Made by a program: the position numbers and the translations under genes. A stretch of DNA of 64,000 nt, taken from positions 60,544 to 124,543 of the forward strand of contig CAZJMK010000003.1 in the NCBI GenBank assembly GCA_964547135.1, written 5' to 3'. Below are positions 9,326 to 17,960 of this stretch, one piece after another (position 1 is the stretch's first letter; the number at the start of each line of letters is the position of its first letter). This stretch comes from JAJXSS01 sp964547135. GTDB taxonomy: Bacteria; Planctomycetota; Phycisphaerae; Phycisphaerales; Phycisphaeraceae. The notes beneath the pieces were generated by a model that was given only the letters and a program-made list of their open reading frames with translations, ran no database searches and had not been told where the DNA came from.

Positions 9326-9360
9326 CCCCTCTCCCCCCGGGAGAGGGTTAGGGTGAGGGC
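9326..9360. repeat. Repeat B copy 1
   Basis: A palindrome CCCTCTCCCCCCGGGAGAGG followed by the tail GTTAGGGTGAGGGC. It lies just upstream of gspE and may fold near the ribosome site of that gene. Confidence 0.8.
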
Positions 9361-9468
9361 GAAAGAGCGAGTCGGGTATCGAATCAACGCCTGTAATCCC
9401 TTGACGACACGGTTAATTCATTTTGGTGGATCACCCACTATGCATCGCTATCATCACATTCTCTATTT

Positions 9469-9532
9469 TGACGCCGCGGGCTTCAGCCCCGGTTTCATGC
9501 TCAATCATCCGGCCCTGAAGGGCACGGCGTCA
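9469..9532. repeat. Repeat A copy 1
   Basis: A 64-bp imperfect palindrome bounded by TGACGCCG and CGGCGTCA. Each arm holds its own small hairpin. Here the order of the two arms is inverted relative to the copy at 44886. Confidence 0.85.
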
Positions 9533-9590
9533 AAAAACCGCTGCCAAGCCTCTGCTTTACACAAATCCGAAATTCGATATTTGTAACACT

Positions 9591-9630
9591 CGGCCACTCG
9601 GCCACTCGGCCACTCGGCCACTCGGCCACT
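9591..9630. repeat. Repeat D1: five tandem CGGCCACT units
   Basis: Five exact 8-bp units lie directly after the gspD stop. The same unit, inverted or slightly changed, recurs at 50419-50454 and 50799-50846. Together with repeats A1 and B1 it fills the 332-bp gspD-gspE gap, where no gene is seen. Confidence 0.9.
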
Positions 9631-9638
9631 TCATCGTA

Positions 9639-11993
9639 TTACCTCACCGCCGCCGGCTCACTGCTCGGAAAATCACTCATCAACTGCGCTCTTGTCGCCG
9701 CCTGACTCGACAATATTTTCAAATGCTTGAACTTGTCATCCCGCAGAATCACCGGCCGGATGAACACAAACAACGTCGCCTGTCTTGCGTCCTTGCTGCG
9801 ACTCGAAAACAAATATTCCACCAGCGGAATACGCCCCAAAATCGGCACCCGGTCCACCGACTCCGACAAATTTTCGCGCGTCAATCCGCCCACCACAATC
9901 GTGTACCCGTCCGGTATCGTCGCCACACTTTTTAACGTGTTGCTCTGCCTCGCCGGCGGCAGCGCTTCCGTTCCTTCACTACTGAAACTGCTCAGCGTCG
10001 CTTCATACTCCAACTTCAAATAATCGCCCTCGCTGATCTGTGGCGTGATCGTCAAATTCGTCCCGGCCTTCACAAACCCGCCAAACCCCTCCCGCGATGC
10101 CTCCCCCGTCGCAATCAGCGTCGTGAACGGCTCCTCGTTCTCGCTCACCAGCGAACCCGTCGCATTATCGTTCACCAAAATGCTCGGACGCGACATCACC
10201 CTTGCCCTGCTGTCCGATTCCAACGCCCTTATCACCACCTCCGCAATGTCCGCGCTGATCAGCGCCCCCGTAAAACCCAGCCCCGGCTGCAACGTTAGCG
10301 CCCCCGTCCCCGGCGGGTTCCTCGTACTCAACCCAAACGACGTGAAATTCAACAAATCGCCCCCGTCCACACTGTCCTTCCGCTTGATTTCCACCCCCAG
10401 CCGAAAGTCGTTGCTGGTATCAATCACCACAATCGTCACATCCACCAGCACCTGAGGCCGACGCACATCCAACCGCTGAATCAACTTTTCATACACCGCA
10501 TGCGTCGCCGGGGGCGCAATCATGATGATCGTGTTCGTCGCCTCGTCCGCAATCAATCGCGCATCCCGCAATTGCACCGACCGACCACCTCCGCCACGCT
10601 GCTTCCCCGCACCACCCTCCGTCGTCCCGAGCGACGTTGCATTGACACTCTCCGACGTCGGCCCATCAATAAACACCCGATCCGCTGGCCGCTGCCTTTC
10701 ACGCCCCCCGCCTGTCGCTCCTTCACCAGCCGTGGTCGCTCCATCCAAACTCGCCCCCGCCAAACCCTCGCCCTCGATATCCTGCAACGTGCTCAGCACA
10801 TCCAACGCCTTGGCATTTTCCAGTTTGTAAAACCGAATCGGGCTTTGCGCCTCCGCCACCGGCTTATCCAACACTTCCAACATTCTCGTTATCTGCTGAT
10901 GAACCTCCGCCGTGGTCGTCGCAATCAACAAATTCGCATCCCGGTCCGTCGCTGACTGATACAACCTTTTCGCCGTCAGCTCCCCGATCAGACTTTTCAC
11001 CAATCGATCCACCTGCTCCGGCGCAGCCGTGGTCAGTGCATAAACCTTCGTCTCCAGTCCCAGCGACACATCCATCGACCGAACCAACTCAACCACTTCC
11101 TCCACCTCGCCCGGCAAACCCACCACCGCCAATTGATTGGTCCGTTCATCCGCCAACACCGAAAGCGTACCCGCCCCCGCGCCCGGTGCGTCACCCCCCT
11201 GCGCCTTTGATTTACTTGCCACCAATTGCGTCACCCGCTGCGCCAGCACCGCTGCCTCCAAATGCACAATCGGTATCTGTCGAACCACCACATCCCGCCG
11301 GGGCCTGTCGATCACGTTCATCAACTGTTCGATCCGCGCCACGTTGCCCGCGTAATCCGTCACCATCACCAGTCCACGATCCGCCAATACCGTCACACTC
11401 GCCAAATTGCTCGACAAAAACGGCGTGATCAACTGCTGCATCTGTGCCGTCGGCGCATGTCGCAATTCAAACACCCGTGTCACCGGCTGCGTCGGCCTGG
11501 CCTCGCCCGCCTCCTTCGCCCCCGGCCCAACCGCGATCGTCGTCAACTGCTTGACGTTTTCCACCCTCATCAACCCCGGCACCTCCGTCTGCACTGCCAC
11601 CAACCCGTGCATTTTCAACACGCCTTCCAACAACGTCATCAATGACTCGGCGGGTATCGCCGCAGGCACCTTGAGCGTCACCCGTCGTGCCCCCACCGTT
11701 TCATCAAACACAAAATTGATATTGAGTCGCTTGCCGACGTAATCCACCAACACCCGCAAATCAACATTTTCCGGAAAATTCAGCGTCACCATCCCCGCCC
11801 CGGGCCCAGCACCTGCACGTTCCGATTGACCCGCTGACTCAGGTGTTGTCACAAGTGTCGTCGGCGTGACGACATGATTGGCCTGCACATTCGATAGGTT
11901 TGATTCCGTCTGCGCAATTGCCGACGTCGCCCCAATACATACCAGTGCCGCCCCCAGCAGGCTGCGTAAAAATGATATGAGCTTTACGTTCAT
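9639..11993 (-). CDS. gspD: Type II secretion secretin GspD
   Basis: The start is the ATG 11993-11991, with GGAG seven bases upstream, giving 784 residues. An N-terminal signal peptide (about 1-28, ending AIAQ) is followed by an N0 domain ('VTLNFPENVDLRVLVDYVG'), N1-N3 repeats with 'VYALTTAAPEQVDRL', a low-complexity Gly-rich insert, and the C-terminal secretin barrel with 'VGGLTRENLSESVDRVPILG' and 'LFVFIRPVIL'. It forms the outer-membrane exit channel. The preceding gene is the TPR protein 78 bases upstream. No pilotin is seen in the window. Confidence 0.95.
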   Translation of the reverse strand: MNVKLISFLRSLLGAALVCIGATSAIAQTESNLSNVQANHVVTPTTLVTTPESAGQSERAGAGPGAGMVTLNFPENVDLRVLVDYVGKRLNINFVFDETVGARRVTLKVPAAIPAESLMTLLEGVLKMHGLVAVQTEVPGLMRVENVKQLTTIAVGPGAKEAGEARPTQPVTRVFELRHAPTAQMQQLITPFLSSNLASVTVLADRGLVMVTDYAGNVARIEQLMNVIDRPRRDVVVRQIPIVHLEAAVLAQRVTQLVASKSKAQGGDAPGAGAGTLSVLADERTNQLAVVGLPGEVEEVVELVRSMDVSLGLETKVYALTTAAPEQVDRLVKSLIGELTAKRLYQSATDRDANLLIATTTAEVHQQITRMLEVLDKPVAEAQSPIRFYKLENAKALDVLSTLQDIEGEGLAGASLDGATTAGEGATGGGRERQRPADRVFIDGPTSESVNATSLGTTEGGAGKQRGGGGRSVQLRDARLIADEATNTIIMIAPPATHAVYEKLIQRLDVRRPQVLVDVTIVVIDTSNDFRLGVEIKRKDSVDGGDLLNFTSFGLSTRNPPGTGALTLQPGLGFTGALISADIAEVVIRALESDSRARVMSRPSILVNDNATGSLVSENEEPFTTLIATGEASREGFGGFVKAGTNLTITPQISEGDYLKLEYEATLSSFSSEGTEALPPARQSNTLKSVATIPDGYTIVVGGLTRENLSESVDRVPILGRIPLVEYLFSSRSKDARQATLFVFIRPVILRDDKFKHLKILSSQAATRAQLMSDFPSSEPAAVR

Positions 11994-12071
11994 GACTTTC
12001 TCCAACCCCTCGATCTTGCGATCCGGCGCCGCCGACAATCCCCTGGGGCGCTTCCGAGTGGTTGGCTGTCG

Positions 12072-13577
12072 TCACCGACCGCGCGCCACCCGCTCAATCT
12101 GTTCGAGGTAGGTCTGAATGTTTTCGCGCGGGTTCACCTGCTGCGCCCTGCGCAACAACGGCAAAGCCTGATCATACTTGCCTTCGCGCACCAGCATTTG
12201 TGCATGTCGCACCTTCGCATCCGCTTCAAACTTTTCCATCGCAGCCGCCCGCTCAAAGTAAAATATGGCCTGGTCCCGATCACCTGCCCGCATTTGATAT
12301 TGCCCCAACAAAATCAGCGCCTCCCCATCCAACGGGTCCAGTTCCACAATCTCTTTGAGCAATCGCGCTTCTTCATCCCCTGCTCCCTGCGCCACCGCCA
12401 ACCGCGCCCGCAATTTCAAAATATCCTTACGCTCGTCCGTGCTGAACTGTTCCCCATGGTTTTTATCCACGTAATCCAGCAACCTGCGTGTATCATCGAG
12501 CGCCCCGCGCGTGGTCAGCACCTTCGCTGCCCGCACCGCGCGATCGGGTTTCACCTTCGGGTCCAGTGCCATCGCCCGCAGGTACACATCCACCGCCTGT
12601 CCGTACAACCCTTCGTTGATATAAATGTCCGCCAGCATCGTCTGACTCGCAAGCGTCGCCTGTCCCATCTGATCCAAAATTTCATAGTTCTCCGCTGCCC
12701 GCATCGGCTGATTCAACCCGATGTACGCATTGGCCTGAAGCAACCACAAATCACCCCGCTGCGGGTTGTCGCTGATCAGCTTGCCCACCAACGCAATCAC
12801 GTCGTGCCAGCGTTCCTGCTTGTAGAACGTACGCACCAGCCCCATCTTCCAATCCAGTGTGCCCGGGTCCAGCAAAATCGCCATCCGATACGCCGACTCC
12901 GCCGCAAGCTGGTTTTCCAATGACGCATACGCAAAGCCCAGCAGCCCATACGCCAACCCATCGCCCCCGCCCTGTTCGATAACCCTGGTCAAAGCCGGTA
13001 TCGCCTTGTCAAACTGATTCAGCCGCATGTAAATCAAACCCAGGTTCCGCCACGCCCTCCGAAATTTCGGAAACTTTTTCACCGCCACCGCATACGCCGC
13101 CGCCGCCGGCTCATATTCCTCACGCTGAAAATGCACGTTCGCCAGCGTGAAATCAAACACCGCGCTCACCGCCTCGCCCCTGCTCTTTTCCAAAAGCTCA
13201 ATCGCCTGCGCCATCCGGTTCCCGGCGATGAACTCCATCACCTTGATCATCGTCTCCCGTTCCTTCACCGTCACCCTCGGCTCAATGTCCGTCTCCGACA
13301 AATAACTTTCCGCCAGTTGTTTCTGAAACTCCGGCGTACGCATGATCGCTGACAAATCCATCGCCTCACCACGACCCGCACTGTTCACACTCGCCGCTGC
13401 GCTGCTCGCCGTGCCTTGTGACGCCGCATCAGCCTGTGCCGCTGGTGGCGCTTCCTTCCACCACGCCCCTGCTGCCACGGGTGTCGTCTGCGCAGACGAA
13501 CCCTGCGCCTGCAACAACTCCGTCATGGTGCCCACACCCATGCCGACCAACAACACGCTGATGACCGCTTTTTTCAT
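12072..13577 (-). CDS. Periplasmic TPR protein of the TonB/secretion locus
   Basis: A 501-residue protein with a signal peptide (about 1-25, ending LLQAQ), a low-complexity linker, then about ten TPR-like helix pairs from 110 to the end (for example 'PKFRRAWRNLGLIYMRLNQ'). TPR proteins are regular partners in TonB2-type operons after tonB, where they sit in the periplasm. It lies between tonB (6 bases downstream of that stop) and gspD, so it physically bridges the two systems. A scaffold role between the TonB complex, the receptor or the secretin is an inference. Confidence 0.8.
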   Translation of the reverse strand: MKKAVISVLLVGMGVGTMTELLQAQGSSAQTTPVAAGAWWKEAPPAAQADAASQGTASSAAASVNSAGRGEAMDLSAIMRTPEFQKQLAESYLSETDIEPRVTVKERETMIKVMEFIAGNRMAQAIELLEKSRGEAVSAVFDFTLANVHFQREEYEPAAAAYAVAVKKFPKFRRAWRNLGLIYMRLNQFDKAIPALTRVIEQGGGDGLAYGLLGFAYASLENQLAAESAYRMAILLDPGTLDWKMGLVRTFYKQERWHDVIALVGKLISDNPQRGDLWLLQANAYIGLNQPMRAAENYEILDQMGQATLASQTMLADIYINEGLYGQAVDVYLRAMALDPKVKPDRAVRAAKVLTTRGALDDTRRLLDYVDKNHGEQFSTDERKDILKLRARLAVAQGAGDEEARLLKEIVELDPLDGEALILLGQYQMRAGDRDQAIFYFERAAAMEKFEADAKVRHAQMLVREGKYDQALPLLRRAQQVNPRENIQTYLEQIERVARGR

Positions 13578-13583
13578 GATGAC

Positions 13584-14258
13584 TCAATCTTTCGGGAATG
13601 TAATCGGTACTCGCATTCGAAATCGCACCGGCTGGCCCTGTCGCTTGCCCGGTTCAAATTTCCACTGTCGCACTGCCGCCAATGCGGGCTTTTCAAAAAT
13701 CGGGTCTGTCGATTGCTGCACGATCGGGTTCTCCACCCGTCCGCGCTGATCCACAATGAAAATAATGTGCACCGTCCCCGGGGCCTTGCGCCGAATCGTC
13801 GCATCGATCGTCGGCCCAGGCTGGTACACCACCCGCGGCTGCTGATCCAAATCCGACAACGAAAACAGCGCATCGACATCTTCCGCCTTCGATGCCGTCA
13901 CCGTGTTCAACTTCACCGCAAAATCACCACCAAACGCGCCATCCCCAAACCCCCCCGGGTTCAGCGCCAATTCCAGCTGCGATAAATCCAGCCGCTGCTC
14001 CATCGGCTCTTCCAACTCCGGCGGCTCCTCCGGCGGCTCCTCCGGCTTGGGTGGCTCTTCCTCCGGCGGGGGCGGCGGCGGTGGTACGTCCGCCACATCC
14101 ACACTCGTCACCACCATGTTCGCATTCGGCCCACCACTGATGCTCTGCATCAGCGGCAGCACCATGAAAAACAGCAACGTCAAACCCAACGCGCCAACCA
14201 CCACCAGCACGCGGTGCAATAAACCCTTCACAAGTTGTGTCGCGCTTCGCTGTTTCAC
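13584..14258 (-). CDS. tonB: TonB-family energy transducer
   Basis: A 224-residue protein starting at a GTG (14258-14256). It has a short cytoplasmic N-terminus, a membrane helix at about 14-38, a rigid Pro/Glu-rich periplasmic spacer ('PPPPPPPEEEPPKPEEPP'), and a C-terminal TonB domain from about 130, with 'QRGRVENPIVQQSTDP' and 'ALAAVRQWKFEPGKRQGQPV'. It transfers the proton-motive force from ExbB/ExbD to the outer-membrane receptor. The gene follows exbD by 10 bases in an operon that also has the receptor. Confidence 0.93.
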   Translation of the reverse strand: MKQRSATQLVKGLLHRVLVVVGALGLTLLFFMVLPLMQSISGGPNANMVVTSVDVADVPPPPPPPEEEPPKPEEPPEEPPELEEPMEQRLDLSQLELALNPGGFGDGAFGGDFAVKLNTVTASKAEDVDALFSLSDLDQQPRVVYQPGPTIDATIRRKAPGTVHIIFIVDQRGRVENPIVQQSTDPIFEKPALAAVRQWKFEPGKRQGQPVRFRMRVPITFPKD

Positions 14259-14268
14259 GGCTTGTCTT

Positions 14269-14682
14269 TCAACGCTTGGTCGGCAAACTCGCCAGACTCA
14301 CCTTCTCTGCACCCGCCAACTTCGCCTCATCAATAATCCGCACCAATAAACCCGACTGGCTCGCAGCATCCGCCTGAATAATCACCGGGACGTTTTCCTT
14401 CTGCAGCATGCGCTTCACCAGCGGCTGCACTCCGCTCACCCCAATCTCCCTTCCGCCGTAAACCACTTCACCCTTGCTCGTCAGCGCAATCAAAATGCTG
14501 GTCTTCTCCAGCTGCGCCGCCGAGGCCGCCTGCGGTTTGTCCACCTCCACGCCCGTCTCCTCCACGAACACCGTGGTGACGATGAAAAAAATCAGCAGTA
14601 TGAACACGCAGTCGATCAGCGGCGACATATCAATGCCCGCTTCACCGCTGTCATCCGAACCTGAATCCCGAAATCGTCCCAT
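14269..14682 (-). CDS. exbD: ExbD/TolR biopolymer transport protein
   Basis: A 137-residue bitopic protein. The start is the ATG at 14682, with GGGAG seven bases upstream, preferred to an in-frame TTG two codons earlier. The single helix carries the essential Asp in 'IDMSPLIDCVFILLIFFIV'. The C-terminal periplasmic domain is of normal size. ExbD forms the proton channel with ExbB and drives TonB. It lies 12 bases after the exbB stop. Confidence 0.95.
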   Translation of the reverse strand: MGRFRDSGSDDSGEAGIDMSPLIDCVFILLIFFIVTTVFVEETGVEVDKPQAASAAQLEKTSILIALTSKGEVVYGGREIGVSGVQPLVKRMLQKENVPVIIQADAASQSGLLVRIIDEAKLAGAEKVSLASLPTKR

Positions 14683-14694
14683 GGTCAACTCCCG

Positions 14695-15414
14695 TCAATG
14701 CCCCGTGCTTTGAATAATCACGCCCGATGCCCCCGCCGTCGGCGCTGCCGCCCCCGACGACGACATCGAATGTTTGGCTGCCAACTTTTCCAGCGCCTTG
14801 ATCCGTCGATACAGCCGCTGCGTGCACACCGTTTCCAGGTGCATCAAAAAAGTTTTGTAACGGTCGTACTTCCGTGCCAACTGGTACTGAAAAAACAACC
14901 CCGGCAGCGCAATCACCAAACCCGTCATCGTCGTGATCAACGCTTCCGAAATACCCGAAGCCACCAGTGCCATCGTCTTTTCACCCCCCGAACCCGACGA
15001 CAACGCTCCAAATGTCGTGATCATCCCTGTCACCGTGCCCAGCAGGCCCAACAATGGTGCCACTCCGACACATATCTTCATCACCTTCAAATCACGCGCC
15101 AGCGGGGCAATCTCCGTCGTACGCAATTCTCCAAATACCACGCCCATCTCCCGCAAACTCTGCGCCCCGGTCACAAACTCCAGCATCTCCCCGATCGGCC
15201 CGCTGCGCTCCTTGGGGTGATCAATCCAATGACGCCAGGTTTTCTCCGGCACACTCAAAAAACCTTTTTCGTAAAACTTCAGTTGCAGGTGTACTCCGAT
15301 GCCAAACATCACCACTGCCGTGAGCGCAATCGCCGGCATGGCCCAGCCGCCCGACAGCCACAGCACCCATGCCTGCTCCCACAACGACTGAACTTGCACC
15401 ATCCATTGATTCAT
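14695..15414 (-). CDS. exbB: ExbB/TolQ/MotA-family proton channel protein
   Basis: A 239-residue protein starting at the ATG 15414, with AGGA about seven bases upstream. One helix lies near 20-45, then a cytoplasmic loop, then the conserved pair of helices with 'PLLGLLGTVTGMITTF' and 'GISEALITTMTGLVIALPGL'. It is the pore partner of ExbD. It is the second ExbB-type gene of the operon, after the larger TtpC-like one. Confidence 0.93.
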   Translation of the reverse strand: MNQWMVQVQSLWEQAWVLWLSGGWAMPAIALTAVVMFGIGVHLQLKFYEKGFLSVPEKTWRHWIDHPKERSGPIGEMLEFVTGAQSLREMGVVFGELRTTEIAPLARDLKVMKICVGVAPLLGLLGTVTGMITTFGALSSGSGGEKTMALVASGISEALITTMTGLVIALPGLFFQYQLARKYDRYKTFLMHLETVCTQRLYRRIKALEKLAAKHSMSSSGAAAPTAGASGVIIQSTGH

Positions 15415-15526
15415 GTCCGTTCCTGTCACAACGCTTTCACCACCACAACCCTTGCCTCACACATCCGTTGCTCTTCAACCTGCCCGCGCACCGCCCGGCT
15501 GACGATGCCTCACACAACACGCTTCC

Positions 15527-17038
15527 TCACGCCGCTTTGCTTTCCGGTGCCGGCGGGGCTGGGGGCGTCGGCGGTGGCGTGGTCGGTGCAGGTGTGATCG
15601 GCGGGGGCGGCGGCGTGGTCGGCACAGGGGCATTACCAGCCTTGCTCACCTGATTCACAAACGCCACCGCTGCCTTTTCCATGTCATCGACAATGCTCCG
15701 TGCCTTGCGATTCAAAAACGCATGGAGCAATAGCGACGGAATCGCCACGATCAAACCGTACTCCGTCGTGATCAACGCTTCCGAAATACCGCTGGAAAGC
15801 ATTTTCACATCACCCGTGCCGAACACCGTGATCAGCTTGAACGTGTTGATGATGCCCGTGACCGTACCCAGCAAACCCAGCAATGGTGCCGACGACGCAG
15901 CAATCGCAATGAACGGAATAAACCGCGTCACTTTCAACTTAGCCGTCATCACTTTTTCGAACATCACCTCTTCAACCAGTTCACGCGGTTCCTTGATGTG
16001 TTCCACGCCCACCACCAGCATCGCACCGGTGTGTCCCCCAATACGCTTCGCCGAAGCCATCGCCCCCGTGGCATCATGTTTCGACACCGCATCCAGCAAC
16101 GCCTGCATATGTTTTCGCGACGGACGACGTTGCAGCGTCAGCATCAACCACTTGTACAACGCCACCAACAGCGCCGCACCGGCCAGCACAAAAATCGGCA
16201 CCATCACCGGCCCACCCTTTTTGATGTGCTCCAAAAGCGTCTCCTGCGTCGCCTCAATCTTGTGCGCATTGCCCAGCGTCGGGTCCATCGGAAACGACCC
16301 TGTGCCCGTTTTCACCAGCGCCCCCGCTGCCAGCGCATCCTCCGGCAAATTGAACGGTATCACCGTCGGCTCCAACGAACCCAACCGCTGCTCAGCCGTG
16401 CCCACCGTCGCCCCATCATTCGACGCAAACAACGCCAACGGCCCGACCACCACAAATCGCCCGGATTTCACCATGCCCCCCGCATCCACCGCGTTCCCCT
16501 CAAACGACTTGCCCCCCAGTGCCATATCCAACCGATCCAGCGACAGTGTCAGCAGCCGGGCTTGGGCTGTGAACACATCCAACTCGTTGAGTTGCGTGTT
16601 CTCCATCGCCAGTCGCGCGGTTTCCAGGTCCGGTCGAAACCGCTGCAATTCCGCAATGTGCAATCGTGATTCAAAATTGCGGATGTACTCGGTCATCAAC
16701 GTCGTCAGATAGCCGGTCTCATCCTGCCTGCTTTTGATCTCGTTGCGCAGATTGGTCAGGTCCAGTGTGCGCGAATCCAGCAAACGGGTCGTCTGCTGAA
16801 ACTCGCCGCGCACCTTGGTCAATTCCGTTTCCAGTTCACTAAGCTGCCGTGAAAGCGGAATCATTTCCTCCGCTGCCCGGGCGCGCAATGCGCTGAGTTC
16901 ACGCAGGCTTTCCTCCAACCGCTGTTGCAACGACCCCGCCGCCTGATCGAACGTCGGCTTGGTCTGTTCCTGTGCCACCGCGATCGGCAGCACCATCAAC
17001 AGCACCATCAAACTCACACTGGTTAAAAGTTTTTTCAT
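15527..17038 (-). CDS. TtpC-like ExbB with N-terminal coiled coil
   Basis: A 503-residue protein with a signal peptide (about 1-22), a long periplasmic region with a coiled coil at about 30-130, a membrane helix near 265-290 and the MotA/ExbB module ('PLLGLLGTVTGIINTFKLI', 'SGISEALITTEYGLIVAIPSL'). Such large ExbB forms, called TtpC in Vibrio TonB2 systems, work next to a normal ExbB. The last 30 residues are almost all Pro, Thr and Ala, an unusual cytoplasmic tail. It lies between DUF3450 and exbB. Confidence 0.87.
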   Translation of the reverse strand: MKKLLTSVSLMVLLMVLPIAVAQEQTKPTFDQAAGSLQQRLEESLRELSALRARAAEEMIPLSRQLSELETELTKVRGEFQQTTRLLDSRTLDLTNLRNEIKSRQDETGYLTTLMTEYIRNFESRLHIAELQRFRPDLETARLAMENTQLNELDVFTAQARLLTLSLDRLDMALGGKSFEGNAVDAGGMVKSGRFVVVGPLALFASNDGATVGTAEQRLGSLEPTVIPFNLPEDALAAGALVKTGTGSFPMDPTLGNAHKIEATQETLLEHIKKGGPVMVPIFVLAGAALLVALYKWLMLTLQRRPSRKHMQALLDAVSKHDATGAMASAKRIGGHTGAMLVVGVEHIKEPRELVEEVMFEKVMTAKLKVTRFIPFIAIAASSAPLLGLLGTVTGIINTFKLITVFGTGDVKMLSSGISEALITTEYGLIVAIPSLLLHAFLNRKARSIVDDMEKAAVAFVNQVSKAGNAPVPTTPPPPPITPAPTTPPPTPPAPPAPESKAA

Positions 17039-17048
17039 GTCAGTTCAC

Positions 17049-17900
17049 TTATTTGGATTGCGGAATTTCAATCGGAAGACGGACAAACGACGCCACCTGT
17101 TCATTTTTCATGATCGCCAGCATCTGACCCACCTGCGCCGCAATCGTGTTGTCCGCCGTCCAGGTCCAACCCTCTTCCGTCGGACGACCATATCCCGCCA
17201 GGTTGCCATTGCCGCTCACGTAGTACCCCTGCCCCACGCCCAGGTACACCGCTGCGACTTCTGCCGAGCTTCCACCAGGCAGCTGCCGCAATTCACTGGT
17301 CAAGGTGATTTCGCGGTTGAACTTGTTGACCTCGTTCAAAATGCCCACGACGTTCTGATACCGTTCGCCCAGCGACAGCTTGATCTCCGTCGCCGCCGTG
17401 CCCGCAGCCGGTATCCGTTGGCTCAAGGGTTTGACGCGTTCCCGAATCGGCTCAGGCAGCCGGGCCAGCAACTTGAGCGTTCGATTTTCCAACTCGCCCA
17501 CGTTGGCCGCCAGCGCTGCCGACGACGCCTTGAGTTGATCGTTCTGTTGCAACAGTTCTGCCCGTCGTTTGTCCGCATCGGTGATGCTCTGATGGGCCTC
17601 GGTGATGCGCTGACGAATATTATCAATCTCCCGTTTCACCAGTTCGATGCGCTCGACCATGACTTCCTTGCCCAGCACGATGTCGCGCTGTTCCTGCGAA
17701 ATCACCTTGCGCGTCTCCACCCAGCGCGCCATCGCCTCACGCGTGGTCTCCACCTGCTCACGGGTGCTGACCTCCTGCGCCAGTGCAGTCCCGCCCAGTT
17801 GAAGTGCCAAAAGCACCCCCAACCCCTTCCAGCCCGCCCCACGCACCTGCCTGGCAACCGCTCTTTTTTGACCTTGATTGTGTTTCATAAGCTCATTCAT
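17049..17900 (-). CDS. DUF3450 family periplasmic coiled-coil protein
   Basis: A 283-residue protein with a signal peptide (ending near ALAQE, residue 43), a coiled coil at about 45-150 and a compact C-terminal part. Family features seen are 'LGVGQGYYVS' and 'EEGWTW'. DUF3450 genes regularly lead TonB2/TtpC operons, and the predicted role is in the periplasm beside the TtpC protein. The start at 17900 is the first ATG; an alternative is at 17888. It ends 10 bases before the next gene. Confidence 0.85.
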   Translation of the reverse strand: MNELMKHNQGQKRAVARQVRGAGWKGLGVLLALQLGGTALAQEVSTREQVETTREAMARWVETRKVISQEQRDIVLGKEVMVERIELVKREIDNIRQRITEAHQSITDADKRRAELLQQNDQLKASSAALAANVGELENRTLKLLARLPEPIRERVKPLSQRIPAAGTAATEIKLSLGERYQNVVGILNEVNKFNREITLTSELRQLPGGSSAEVAAVYLGVGQGYYVSGNGNLAGYGRPTEEGWTWTADNTIAAQVGQMLAIMKNEQVASFVRLPIEIPQSK

Positions 17901-17960
17901 CCCTGTCTGCGACCGATTGCGAACCCCTGTTTGTACTGTTAATTTGTGATTAAATTGTTA

